A stretch of 64,000 nucleotides of DNA, from contig WTXD01000025.1 of the NCBI GenBank assembly GCA_022496205.1, forward strand, positions 1-64,000, in the 5' to 3' direction. The notes below the pieces were generated by a model, which saw nothing but the letters and a program-made list of their open reading frames with translations, ran no database searches and was not told the DNA's origin. Made by a program: the position numbers and the translations under genes. Source of the DNA: Gloeopeniophorella convolvens (taxonomy: Eukaryota; Basidiomycota; Agaricomycetes; Russulales). This document shows positions 1-13,106 of the stretch, piece after piece. Each line of letters opens with the position of its first letter. The stretch's first letter is position 1.

Positions 1-830
1 GATGCTAATTTGAGCATGAGTGCGATGTATCGATGCATGCATCAAACACCTACACCTCGTACAACCCACTGGAAGGATCCGACGCGTTCCACACGTTCTT
101 CCACACTTTGAGCTGAGAGCTCCCTGACTGGAGGCCAAGCAGGCTTATTTGCATCCGCCCGTCGATATCAAATGGAATTGGCTGCGCAAGGGCTGACGGG
201 GGAAGTTCGATAGGGTTCATATCTACGCGACCATGAGCGGTGTGGAGGCTGGGGGCGCGTGCGTAATGCTCACAAAAGCCACCGCCAGGTTTGGCGGTGT
301 ATACGGAGAGGGAGAGCTGAGAAGATGCGGCGCCCTGCGCCATGACGAGCACGTCGATGGTGCCGTCGTGCGTAAAGTCGCCCGGGACGACGTTGTATAC
401 GCGCTGTGGATGGTGGAACGACGCCGACCGACGGAAGGAAAAGTCGTCTGCACCGCATACTCAGGATGAGCATACGTCGTACTGGAACGTGCTGCGCACC
501 ATGGTTCCAGAGATAGGTGGAGAGGGTGTGCTGGTCCGAGGCCAGCATCATGACGTCCATACTGCCAGCCATCGATCAGCGCGTCGCGTAGGCGGCAACA
601 TGGGGCACGCACAACTGGTCGCCATTAAAGTCGCCAAAGGCGACGACGCGTCCGTCGCCGTCGTTGAGGCCGAGCGAGCCGGCGCCGACGAGCGCGTTGC
701 CCGCGAAGCGCTTTGGGGGGAAGGGCCAGAGCGCGGTGGTGGGGGCGGCGAAGAGAGCGATGCTGGCGACGAAGAAGAGGAGGGAGAGGCGGCGTGGGGG
801 GCGGAAGCGGCGGCCAAGTAAGATGCGCAT
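1..830 (-). CDS. TIP/ITFG1-like FG-GAP repeat membrane protein, 3' part beyond window
   Basis: The start codon is at 830 and the first residues form a basic stretch plus a hydrophobic signal/anchor segment (LLFFVASIALFA). Exons read as 830-613, 561-500 and 447-about 56, and splicing is supported by frame: GDFNGDQ joins FMDVMMLASD, and LWNH joins DDFSFRRS. The joined protein has repeated FG-GAP style calcium-loop motifs (GDFNGDQ, GDFTHDGTIDV) typical of the integrin-alpha-like beta-propeller of T-cell immunomodulatory protein (TIP/ITFG1) homologues, which are type I membrane glycoproteins of the secretory pathway. The frame ends at 50 in a TAG, but a GAG/GTGTAG donor lies at 55, so I infer that it continues off the left edge; family members are about 600 residues. 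Fungal function is not known in detail. Family assignment is from motif recognition only. Confidence 0.72.
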
Positions 831-1493
831 CTTGCGGGCGGCGTGAGGGTCATGTAAGGAGGGTCCGCGATACGAGTGCTAGCGGCTCGGGTGAGTCTCA
901 GTGCCCTAAGAGTCGATAGCGGACTCTGCCAAGTTGTGTGTACCCGTTATCGTTCAAGAATCCCTCGTCGAGTCCGCAGGCGATGTCAACAGCGCGCTCG
1001 CTTTGAATATGTTGCCAATGAGCACCAGGGCCTGGCAGGATCGCAGTCGGTCTGTTCTTCACTTGGTTTCAGTCCCGAAGCCGGCCCCCGACTCGCGGGA
1101 ACACGTAGCATGTCACACGTAACATACGTGACAGTCAATCAAGTCACACTCAACAGCCTCGTCCACCATCAACCAGCCATGATAAATCCAGAGTGCTTTG
1201 GTGTGGCACTACCTCTGGAAGAGAGGGGCCCCATTTTACGTTCATCACAACGCTGTCCGCTGGGAAGAGCTGAGATCAGAGATGGATATCCGCGAAACGG
1301 CAGTGCAGAGCGTGACTGTGACAGAGAGAAAAGATATAACAGAACTTTTCTGGATGCGACCGATTCAAGTCCCGCCCTGCCATCAAGAGAGCCCCGATAG
1401 CCCTCGGTTCCCCACTACGACCTTCTTCACGCTCTATCCTCTCTCTTCGCCTTTGCCTTCCGCCCACTCCTAGACCGTTATCCCCAATTAATC
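831..1493. other. intergenic, divergent promoter region
   Basis: Lies between the FG-GAP gene (minus) and the Rab11 gene (plus), so it should hold both promoters. Short open frames here have no recognisable domains. I see no repeat or RNA gene. Confidence 0.5.
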
Positions 1494-2466
<973 letters not shown>

Positions 2467-2874
2467 ACGGATGGATCCCGCACATACTCACGCCCCGTAC
2501 ATACCACTATGTAATCGCGCGCCGGCGCCGCAGCCGGCTGTTGTTTCCTGTCTCTGTTGTGGCATCTTTTTTTTTACCCGGTTCTCCCTATGTCAGACGT
2601 GCCTGGTGTGCACTGAATGGAGGGGACACTGCTTCGATAGAGGCGACTTTACCGTACGCACAGCCCCGGGGGGACGAGTGAAACGCTGATTTGGCGCGTG
2701 ATCGATGCTCACTTTGCGTATCAGCTCCTGCTGATGATCTACGGGGCGGTAGCACGGGATCGAGAACGAGGGGCACTCGCGAGGAACAAGGTATACCTCT
2801 CACAGTTGAACACACACAAAAAAGCATTACACGTGCATCTACACTCGCGCAGCTAGTCTTCTCTCCCCCCACAA
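2467..2874. other. intergenic between convergent genes
   Basis: Shared 3' flank of Rab11 (plus) and NTF2 (minus). No coding or RNA signal seen apart from T-rich tracts near 2566. Confidence 0.5.
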
Positions 2875-3505
2875 TCAAGCGCCGTAGTTGAGACGGAAAA
2901 TATCGTTGAATCTGTAGAGCAGAACTGTGAGCGGACGGGGTGTCACGCGACGAGCGGGGAGCACGCACACGTAGTAGCTGCCGCCGTCCGGGATGAGCTG
3001 GAACACCTGCGAGAACTGCAGCGGGTTCTCGCCGTCGTCGACCTGTGGCGCGCGCGTGCAGGGTTCAGGGTTCGCGCGGACGCGTGGAGGGGGGGCGCGC
3101 GGGACGCACCAGGAGCAGGCCGGTCACGCTCACGATGAGCGACGCGACGGTCTGCGAGGACGGCTGCGCGTCAAAGGTGGTCACCTTGTGCTGCACGCGC
3201 TGGAAGGGGAGCGTCTGCGCGCGGGGGGGGGAGGTCCCGGGTCAGGTGTACGTCGGGCGCGCGGGCACGGCGCAGGACGCACCGTGAGCTTTTCGACGAT
3301 CGCGGCCGCGCCCTGGAAGGGGGTTCCCTCGAACGTGAGCATCGAGTGGTCGCGCTGCCGGGGGGGATGGGGCGGGTGAGGCACGGGGTCGCGGGTGGCG
3401 GCGAGCGGGACGCACGTAGAGGGGCGCGAGCTGTGCTCGGTCCGAGTCGAAGGTGGTGTAGTAAAAGTCTGTGAACTGCTTTGCAATTGCGTTGATGTCG
3501 GCCAT
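2875..3505 (-). CDS. nuclear transport factor 2 (NTF2), 125 aa
   Basis: Five exons on the minus strand: 3505-3416, 3354-3283, 3214-3110, 3042-2969, 2911-2875, summing to 378 nt (125 residues plus stop). The product begins [20 protein letters not shown], continues [20 protein letters not shown] and [17 protein letters not shown], and ends [11 protein letters not shown]. Length and sequence match the NTF2 family, the small homodimer that binds RanGDP and FxFG nucleoporins and carries Ran back into the nucleus. The conserved tryptophan/aspartate pattern around the Ran-binding cavity is consistent with function. It is convergent with Rab11 and divergent from the 3844 gene. Confidence 0.94.
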
Positions 3506-3713
3506 GGCGTGGGGTGCGTTGGTGGTGAGTGGGAGGAAAGAAAGAAAGAAAGAAAAAACAAGGGCGAGTGGCGGGTCGAGGGGCGAGTGTCGGATAAGAT
3601 TGCGATCTGCGCGCGGGCGCCGATTGGCCACCACCGACTTGGTTACGAGACCTGTTACGACTGTCGCTTCGCCACTTTATTCAATAAGTATCAACCTGAG
3701 TATCAACGTTACA

Positions 3714-3780
3714 TCAACGTTCAACGTTCAACGTTCAACGTTCAACGTTCAACGTTCAACGTTCAACGTTCACGTTCAAC
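3714..3780. repeat. heptamer tandem repeat (TCAACGT)n
   Basis: Eight perfect head-to-tail copies of TCAACGT occupy 3714-3769, followed by a 6-nt variant TCACGT and a partial TCAAC. The array lies in the divergent promoter between NTF2 and the 3844 gene, 60-130 bp upstream of the 3844 start. Each junction creates the palindrome AACGTT. Confidence 0.95.
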
Positions 3781-3843
3781 CCTCGCCTCGCCGCATCAGC
3801 TCAATATTATTACTCTCTTCTCATCACCGCCGCGGGATCTGAC

Positions 3844-5405
3844 ATGGCGCCCTCGATTCCAGACTCGCAGGCGACCCTCCGACCCGCCATGCGCCGCAAG
3901 TCTTCCGCTCAAAACCTCCTCTCCTCCTTCAAGCCCGGATCCTCCTCCACCCCGCCCCCGCAACCCGCCCCCGCCTCCGCCTCCGCCTCGCCCCCCGCCC
4001 CATCCGCACCGTCGAGCGCGCTGCCCACACCCAGCACATCCGGCACATCTACCCCCATCCTCTCGCCCCCGCTCCCGCACCTCAGCATGCACCACGCCCA
4101 GGCCGCCGCCGCCGCCGCCGCCTACGCCTCGCTCGCGACGCCCACCACCGCGACGCCCCCCGCGCGCGACTGGGACGCCCAGAGCCTCCACGCCGACGCC
4201 GTGGCGCCGCCCGCGGGCATCCCCGGCGCGACGGTCGAGTACCTGCGCGACCTCGTGCAGAAGCGCATCATCACGCTCACGTACATGCGCAACGTGCACG
4301 ACGGGTGCGCCGCGCCCGCCCCTCCCCCGCCCCGCTGAGCCTGACGGTTGACCCCCCCCCTGCCCGCAGGCGGAGCCATTGGTTCCACACGATCATGATG
4401 TCGCGCGCGGAGCTCGACCGCGTGTTCAACAACGCCGCGATGCGGAAGAGGTGCGTGCGCGCTCGGCCCGCGGCTCGCGCATGCAGGCGCGCTGACCGGC
4501 TCGGACGCAGGACCCACCGCTTCGCGGTGCTCGCCATGTCGCTCTCGGCGCTCTTTGACATCTCGCAGCCGACGGACCTGATGCGCTCTGCGCTCAACAT
4601 GCTCATCGAGTACGAGCAGTCCAAGGAGGACGGCGACCGGCCGAAGATGGTGCGTCTGCGTCCCGTCGCTGCGGCCGCCTTGTTTGCGCCGTGCTGAACC
4701 CTCGCCAGCGCCTCTGGCGGCGCCCGCAAAAACGGCATCCTGGCGTGAGCGACTACGCGCTCAACGTGACCGACGCAGCATCAGACACCTTCCTGACGAT
4801 CCCGCACATGGTGAGCGCGCGCCCGCCCTCCCCAACCCTAACCCTAACCCCGCACCGGCAGCCCTTCCCCCTCGACTACACCCAGACGCTCCTCTCGCTG
4901 CTCGACATCCTCTCCGCGCTCTACGCCAAGCTCGCCAAGCTCCTCGGGCCCTCGCCCTTCCCGCACGCATCGCAGCACATGCTCGGCCTCGCGCCGCACC
5001 CGGGCGTGTCGTACCTCTTCCAGCACCACACGCCCGCATCCGCCGCGGACGACGCGCTCTGGAACGTCGCGCTCGGCACGGGCGGGGGCGCGGCGCCCCC
5101 CGCCGGCGCGCTCGGGAGCCCCCCGCCGAGCTGGACGCCCGCGCTCGGCGAGCTCGTGCTCAAGGTGGACGGCAAGTTCAAGGTGCGTCAGCTCGGTGCA
5201 CGGGGCGGGCGGATGGCTGACGGGCGCGCAGAAAATCATCGCGGTGCTGCTCAAGGACCTCGACGCGTTCGCGCGGAACAGCATCAAGGACGAGCTCGCG
5301 TCGCTCGACCCGCTCCTGCGCAACGTCGGCGGGTGGGGCGGTGTGCCTGGTGCGGGTGCGGGCGAGGATGCGGGCGGGCGGGCGGTGTACGACTTTGATC
5401 AGTAG
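3844..5405 (+). CDS. conserved fungal protein of unknown function, 425 aa
   Basis: Six exons: 3844-4304, 4370-4450, 4511-4649, 4709-4810, 4862-5182, 5232-5405, summing to 1278 nt. The first about 110 residues are low-complexity (Ser/Pro/Ala-rich, with an alanine run), likely disordered. After that comes an alpha-helical, well-behaved region: HWFHTIMMSRAELDRVF, FAVLAMSLSALFDISQPTDLM, FPLDYTQTLLSLLDILSALY and a C-terminal KIIAVLLKDLDAFARNSIKDEL segment. No catalytic motif or membrane segment is evident. It looks like a conserved regulatory or scaffold protein, but I do not recognise the family with confidence. The start was chosen because it is the first ATG after the repeat-containing promoter and the frame runs into the first donor. 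Confidence 0.75.
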
Positions 5406-6223
5406 CTGGTGGCGGCGGTGGGCTGTCTTCTCCTTTGTGTCGGTTTTTTTTTCCCCTTGTTTTTGGTCGCTTTTTATGTAAGAGTTGCAGATACCCATCT
5501 CATCGGACTGAGCCGAGCTGGAAACGTATGCCTGGTGTTTGGGCGGCGGTCGTCTCGCGAGCGCTGTCTACACCCTCGCTGATAATGGGTGAAAGACGAG
5601 GCGACCGCGGACTGTCGCTTATAGCTAATACCAAACCCTTAGACTCCAACTTAGGCTCTTTCTCGCTTCCTCCACAGTCCAGGTAGGGCTCGAAAGGGGT
5701 CTTTCGGTCGTTGGTATATTGTAATGGAGACGTCAAAAGACCTGACAACTTTTTAATAACTGTAACTGGCAGCACGCATGCTAGGAAGCAATTTGTTGAC
5801 GGATTCACACCGATGAACGCGCAAGTGGAACCCACGAGCCTTTGATAAAGAAAATACGTTTACTTGCGTCTCGGCGCACAGAACCCCATGTAGCACATTC
5901 GCCTTTCCATATGTCCCCAAACCGATGCTGATCCATGAGCCTTACACCATACAATTCGCCGATCTCGCACACTGATCTCGTACAATGACCATCAAACCGC
6001 CGATATGAACACCCCGCTCCCCAGTACCACTGCTCCGGACTCCAACGCATTCACCACTCCTACCCTGGCTGATACTGACGCAAAAGATCAGTATCGACAG
6101 AAACAAAGCCATTCAATCACATACGCCACTTTCCCAGCGCTGCAACCTTCAGGTCGTCGTGAGCCACACAAGCTATGACGCAAAAGACACTAATCGCTCA
6201 CCTCTACGAACCGCTCTCCACTC
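5406..6223. other. intergenic, nothing recognised
   Basis: Shared 3' flank of the 3844 gene (plus) and the STAND gene (minus). Open frames up to 111 codons occur but none has a recognisable motif or splice logic. Confidence 0.5.
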
Positions 6224-9200
6224 CTATACGTCGTATGGAGCGAGCGGCGACAGCAATTGCACGATTTCGGCGGACTGTTTCTCTGACGCCAATTTGATCG
6301 CGGTTTTGCCGTTCACATCCTGCAGAGCGGCGTCCGCGCCCTTCTCGAGCAGCCGTCGCACAACGTCAACATGCCCATTAGAGGCCGCCAAGTGCAGCGC
6401 GGTCCCGAACGCGTCGCGCCGGTTGATGTCCGCGCCGTGTTCGAGCAAGACTTGGACAGCCTCGTGGCGGCCCTTGACGGACGCCATATGCAGCGCGGTT
6501 CGGTCCTGCGCGCCCTTCCTGTCGATGGCTGCTCCGTACTTGAGGAGGATCTGGATGACTTCGACAAAGCCGTCGTCCGCCGCGGTGTGCAGCGCGGTCC
6601 ATCCGGTGTCTGTAGCCCCCTCGATGTCCGCCCCGTGGTCAAGCAGGTACTGCACTATCTTTGCATGGCCCTTGAGCGACGCCGTGTACAAGGGGGTTTG
6701 GCCCTGTGATCCTCGAATATTGATGTTCACGGCGGGATGGCCTGCCAGAGCCTCTACGACCTCGAGGAAGTTGTTCTCCACGGCGGTAAGTAGCGGGGTC
6801 CAGCCACCCTCCTTGGCTAGATTGACGTCTGCGCCGTGCTCCACCAGGCATTGTGCGATCTTCGCGTGGCCCTTCATCGACGCCAGATACAGCGAGCTTT
6901 GGCCCTTGGAGTTCCGGATGTTGATATCCGGCTCGTGCTGCAGCAGTAGCTGCGCGATCTCGGTATGCCCTTTGAGAGACGCGTTTAGCAGCGCGACCCA
7001 ACCATCGTCCTCGGCAGCGTTGATGTCGGACCTGCCGTCGTCGAGTAGGCATTGCACTACCTCCGCATGCCCGTTTTCGGACGCTATAGACAAGGGAGTC
7101 CTACGCTGAGGGCCTCGGATGTTGACGTCCGCGTGGAACTCAAGCAGGAGCCGCGCGACCTCCGAGTGGCCGTTCCTCGATGCTCCGTAGAGCCCGGTCC
7201 GGCCAGGCTCGGTAGCCGCGTCGATGTCCGCCCCATGGTTGAGTAAGCACCGCGCTACCTTGGCGTGCCCCCCTGCTGACGCCAAGTACAGTGGAGTTTC
7301 GCTCTCTGTGGTCCGCGCGCCAATATCCGCGCGATGATCGAGCAGGAGCTCTACCACCTCGAGGTGACCCTTCTCCGCTGCAGAGTGCAGTGGAGTCCGA
7401 CCAATCTTGTTGGCTGCATTGACTTGCGCTCCGTGGTCAAGTAGGTACTGCGCAACTTTTGTGCGGCTCTCGCGGGCCGCGAGATGCAAGGGAGTTTGGC
7501 CGTCAGGGCCCCGGCTGTCGACGTCCGCTTGGTGGTTGAGCAGGAGCTGCGCCACTTCGAGGTGATCTTTCTCTGCTGCTACGTGAAGCGGGGACCAGGA
7601 GTCGTGCGTAGCCTTATTGGCGTCCGCCCCGCGATCGAGCAAGTACTGTGCTATCCTCGAGCGCCCATAGTACGCCGCCAGATAAAGTGGGGTCTGACCC
7701 TTGGGTCCCTGAATATTGACGTCCACCGTGCGATCGGCAGCCAAGATCTGTATAACCTCGAGATGGTCGTTCTCCGCTACCGTGTGCAGTGGGGTCCAGC
7801 CGTCAGCCTTGGCTACACTGACGTCCGCACCGTTATCGACCAGGTGTTGTGCGACCTTGGCATGGCCCTTCATCGACGCGACATACAGCGCCGTTTGACC
7901 CTTGGCGTTCCGAACGTTCACATCCGGGTGGTGCTGCAGTAGTAGCTGCGCGACCTCGGCATGCCCGTTGAGAGATGCATTTTGCAGTGCGACCCAGCCG
8001 TCGTCCTCGACTGCGTTGATGTCTGCTCGGTGGTCGTCGAGTAGGCACCGTACTATGTCCGTGTGACCCTTTTCCGAGGCTATGCTCAGCGGAGTCCTTT
8101 GCTGAGGGCCGGCAATGTTGACATCTGCGCGATGCTCGAGGAGGAGCCGGACGACTTCGAGGTGACCGTTCTCCGATGCGGTGTATAGTCCGGTTCGGGA
8201 AGACTCCGAGACTGCATCGATTTCCGCTCCCTTGTCGAGTAGGTACTGCGCCACCTTCACATGGCCCTTCAAACAAGCGGCGTAAAGAGGTGTTTGGCCC
8301 TTGGAGGCCCGGGCGTTGATGTTTACACCGTGATCGACCAGGTGCTGCGCAACTTCGAGGTGCCCGTAAAGTGATGCGTTGTGCAGTGCGGTCCAACCGC
8401 CGTTCTCAGCTGCGGCGGTATCTACTCCATGACCATCGAGCAGATATCGCACTACATCTGGGTGACCTTTCTCCGAGGCTATGCAGAGGACAGTACTGTC
8501 CTGCGGGCCCCGAATGCTAACGTCTGCGTGACGTGCCAGCAATAGTTTGACGACTTCGAGTTGACCATTCTCCGATGCACTGTACAACCCAGTCCGGCCC
8601 GAAGTAGTGGTCGCGTTGATATCCGCGCCGTTGTCGAGTAAGCATTGTGCAATCCTCACGTGGCCTTTCATTGACACCAAAAACAGTGGAGTTTGGTGCT
8701 GAGGGGCCCGAATGTTGACATCGGCACGGTGATCGAGGAGGAGTTGCACGACTTCCAGATGTTTATGCTCCGCTGCGACGTGAATCGGCGCCCACTTGCT
8801 GTCGCTCGTAACCGCGTTGGCGTCCGCTCCGTGATTGAGTAGGCACTTCACGATCTCCACGTGCCCTTTTTCGGACGCTGGGTACAGGGGAGTCCTGTTG
8901 TCAGGTCCGGGGCCGCGGATGCTGACGTCCGCATGGTGTTCAAGCAGGAGCCGTACGACTTCAAGACGACCATTTACTGCGGCGGTGTACAATGGTGTCT
9001 CGCTTTCCGGACCGCCCCGAGCATTGGCGTCTGCATGGAAGTCGACTACCAGGGCGCGCGCGACGTCATCGTGACCTCGAAGTACGGCCAGTCGTAGTGC
9101 CGACCCGGACTTCCCGGTCGACCAGTTCACGTCTGCGCCCTCTCCGAGAAGGAACTGGATGGTTGGCAGATCTCCCCGTCTCGCAGCCGCCTGCAACGCC

Positions 9201-12200
9201 GTTTCATTATCCTCTCCGGACGTGGCATCGATGTCCGCATGGTGCTTGCGCAGCAGTCGAACAATGTCGAGGTGGCCGTTCGCAGAGGCGACGCGAAGCG
9301 GACTCTCCGACCTCCCGCCAGGGCCGTTCGCGATTGCGCCTTTCTCGAGGAGAAGATTCACGATCTTCAGGTGACCATTGGACGACGCCAGTCGCAGTGC
9401 CGCCGTACCTAGGCCGTTGACGTTGGCACCATGCGCCAGAAGTAGCCGTACCACGTCTGGGCGGCCATTGGATGATGCGGCCTCTAATGGATCCATCTGC
9501 TCGCCAATCCGTGCGTTGGCATCCGCGCCATGGCGGAGCAGCCATTGGACAGCCTCGGCATCCCCCTTGGCCGACAGCACCTGCAAGATGGTTCCGCCTT
9601 CACCGACAGGTTCGTCTATGGCTGCACCCTTCCCCGAGAGGAACTCTGCGACGTCGTAATGCTCCTGGAGCACTGCGCACTGCAGTGCCGTGCCAGACGT
9701 TCCTGGAGGTGCGTTCACCTTGGCTCCCTGCTCGACAAGGAACCGGGCTATGGTGAGGTCTCCTTTGGATGCCGCGATTTGCAGGGGAGTTGCGTTCCAC
9801 ATGCCCCGTTCATCCGCAGCTGCTCCGCATCGAAGCAGTAGCTCCACCGCGTCGAAGTCCCCATCAGTGACGCTGCTTGCCAGATTCGTTTTCGCCCCGC
9901 GCTGGAGCAGCAGCCCCACGACCTCGTGTCTCCGCGCTTGCAGTGCCATCGTAAGTGCCGTCCTCGAGCGGTCGCTGGAGTTGACGCTCGCTCCGTTGCT
10001 GAGAAGGAGCCGTGCGGCGTCAACGTGGCCGTGTAGTGATGCTGCACAGAGTGCAGTCCCGCAGTGCCCACCGCGAGCGTTCGGCCTTGCCCCGTGCTCG
10101 AGTAATACCCGCACAGTCTCCAAATGACCGTTCGCGGAAGCTGCCTGCAACGGGGTCCCACTCCTTCCACCGAAGGCGTTCACAAGCCGTGGGTTGGACG
10201 TAGCCAGGCGGTCAACCAATTGGTGGAGACCGAGCAGCGCGGAGTAGTACAGAGATGACCCCGGAGACGAGTCGTGACCCTCGTTATCATCACAGACCAA
10301 CCGGATCTCCATATCCTTCGAATCCGGGCAATCGTCCAAATGTGACCTCTTCACCCAATCAGTGAAATTGGGTCTCTCAGGATCGAGGAGATGTTCCAAC
10401 GCGGTCATGATCCGAGGCAAGACGCCGTCGAAGCGTGCATGGGAGGTCCAGTGGCGGTCGGCATACTCGGAAAGTGGGGAGGAAGATATGTCACTGCCAT
10501 CCGAATCATTGTGGCTGTCGAAGAGTAGAGTGCTGAGGCAAGCTTGGGCAAGGAACGTGTGGGCGAGCTCGGGGATCACGTGATAACGGGAAATCCGCTC
10601 GTCTGGCAAGTTCGCGAGGCGTTCAGAGGTCAGATATTCTTGGACCGACATGTGGGCGAATTGGACGATCCGGGAAGCGGTCCGGTCACCGCTGAGGATG
10701 ACGACAAAGCTGGAGCATGTTGACATGATGGCGGCCTCGGGGTCGTTTGGGCGCCTCTCGGGATGGAGCGTAGGGATGGGGTTGGAGTCGAAGTCAATTG
10801 CAAGAATCTCCGCGGCCTCCGCAACGCTGAGTGGACGAGCGACGAATGTGAGGCATTGTAGAAGACGATGAACATATTTCCACTTCGTCTCGGGGATGCG
10901 CTGTAGCATGTGCTCGTACGTTCCTTCGAGGCCTTCTGGCAACGTGTCCAGAACGGTCTGAATATCTGATGTTTGACAATCGCGCAGCGTTTCGAGTTGA
11001 CAGTGTACGTAACGAAACCTGTGTGCGATAGATGAGAACTTTGACTAACAAGGGTGATTTCGTGAGCAACCTACATCCCGTGTGCCTTCTCCGACAGTAC
11101 GCGGATCACGAGGTCCTTCGTTTCCGTGTCCCACTCTTTCATCTGCGAGTCCGACTCGATAACGGAACTGATACAGTCGGCCATGTCCTGGGCTTGTCCA
11201 CGCTGAACTTCAAGAGACATTGAATGAGACGACAATGGCTCCAGATTAGATCGAATGTCGTGTTCGAGCCGGCTCGTTACGCATAGGCGTATGTTGTGGA
11301 CTCGGGAAAGGCTGCAGAGCACCCTTATGAGGCTCACGACACTTGCACGAGGCGTCGGCAGGCCGATGCTAGGACATTCGTCGAGGGCATCCATGACGAT
11401 GTACTTGGTTCTATCCCCGACCGGAAGCGCAAGCATATACTTCATCCACTCCAAAAGTGTTTCGTCGCCGGGCTTTGAGGACCCTTCAGGGGTTGACGAG
11501 ACGAGGCCATACAAGATGTTCAGATAAGTATCAGATTGCTCGCACAGCTGGATCAATAAGGAGCAGAGGATGCCGTTGACGCCTTGCTTCGCAGTATCCT
11601 GAAAGTCGCAATAGAAGTAGACGACAGTTGCCGACGTTGTCGCCTCGTGGCGCCGCAGGTGGTCTACAATGGCAGAGCTAGCCAATGCAACATCAGGTGT
11701 CTGCGCCGACCCCGACGGACGTGGCGTACCAGAGCACAGTCTTTCCAGAGCCAACTACGGAAGAACCGATAAGAGAACGCTTAATGGGACCGGGACTGCG
11801 TTCGTACCTTTGCCATGTATCCAGAACAATGTCCCGTTCGTTTTCCATTCCTTGAACTCGTTTCCGTGGAAAAACCACCTTGCAGAACCGTCGTGGCGGA
11901 CGCTGCACGCTTTGTGATGATTGGTCGTGGGGTCGGGTGGAGAGAGCCATTCTCGGAACCGGCGTTGCAAGTCATTACCTGCGGAAGGATTAATGACGTT
12001 ACGTATTTTCTGAATCCGACGTACGTTGCAATACCGACAGTCCCTGAGCCACTTTCTGAGTCTCGGCTGGCACGCAATCACTCAGATGAACGATCCACAT
12101 GCACTGCATCACACATACCGAAGTTCTCCTGAATGACCTTCGACGACACCTCAACATCTTTCAAAAAGCATCGTCCCATGAGTCCTTAATGATGGACGCG

Positions 12201-13106
12201 AACCCAAAGAGGCAACATACCTCCTCTGACGACGCTTACGTCACGAGCGACACTGCGGAGTGTCTTCAATATCTCAGCCACGGCCGTCGCGAGCTCTTCG
12301 TTCGTGAGTTTATCCAACCGCTTCAACGCCTCCTCTATCTCTGTATCTTCGAGAAGAGACCGATAAATAGCCTCTGCGTGATATAAGTAGCTGGAAATAT
12401 ACGGCCAGTGAGATAAACGTACTAAACCATCCCTGTTGGAGACGCTTTGTGATAATGGAAGAGGTGGATAGCAGCTCGACGATCGTTTTTACGAGGATAC
12501 TCGACACCCCAGGAGGTGGGTCCGAGACATAGATCCTGAGACGCTCCAGGAATCTTGAAATGCTATTGAAAATATCGACAATCCCATCGTAATCCGTGTT
12601 GATCTTCTTCATCGCCTGTGAAGCTGTGAGCGACGAAGTGAGGAGAACAGGTATAAGTGTGAGTGACACTGACTCCGAGGAGAATGCCGATCCCAGAGAA
12701 TATCGCGTTCGCAGGAGGGAATACCTGTACGGTAGAAAGTCAGACGATGTATGCGGGGTAAGTGAGTTGGTGCAACCGAGCCGACGACGCCACGCAGAAT
12801 CTCACTATCGAGGAGCGAAAGCATAATCTCGATAGTTGGCTTGAGCGCCGTGATGACTTTCGCCTTCTTCCCCGAACTCCGCACAGATTCGAACAGATGC
12901 AGCTGATTTTGGAAAACTGAGACGACAGAGTCTACAGTGCGACAGCTCTTGAGTTTATCGGTGACGGGATGCGTAACTATGTCTATCCCCGTGTCGTCTC
13001 TATACCTGTCGAGCGCTTCGCTGAAGAGGAACTGAAGATTAGAGGCTGATGCATCCTGGGACAGAATACCAATCTCAGGGACTGGGATCGATATGGTGGC
13101 CTCCAT
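6224..13106 (-). CDS. STAND/NLR-like protein: Goodbye - NACHT - 40 ankyrin repeats, 2142 aa
   Basis: Ten exons on the minus strand: 13106-12777, 12724-12674, 12615-12423, 12373-12221, 12184-12119, 12066-12025, 11978-11808, 11754-11730, 11677-11075, 11018-6224. They sum to 6429 nt, 2143 codons with stop. Residues 1 to about 260 match the fungal Goodbye domain pattern (ALDRYRDDTGIDIVTHPV, VFPPANAIFSGIGILLG, LVKTIVELLSTSSIITKRLQ, EEALKRLDKLT). Next comes REWLSPPDPTTNHHKA, then the NACHT P-loop GKVGSGKTVLC (split across two introns), Walker B YIVMDALDECP, and the winged-helix-like LQCLTFVARPLSVAEAAEIL. The last about 1,300 residues contain 40 ankyrin repeats by my count. Such proteins are fungal counterparts of animal and plant NLRs: ankyrins sense, NACHT oligomerises, and the N-terminal domain signals, in non-self recognition or programmed cell death. 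The role here is inferred from architecture. No frame disruption was found, which is notable for so long a gene. Confidence 0.9.

Noticed and set aside
3796..4299. Minus-strand Gly-rich open frame of 167 codons
   Set aside because: Antisense of the Pro/Ala-rich first exon of the 3844 gene; low complexity only.
4834..4852. Telomere-like CCCTAACCCTAA in an intron of the 3844 gene
   Set aside because: Only about two to three units, short enough to be chance in a C-rich intron.
6159..7109. Long plus-strand open frame of 316 codons
   Set aside because: It is the antisense shadow of the ankyrin repeats in the STAND gene; composition and periodicity follow that gene.
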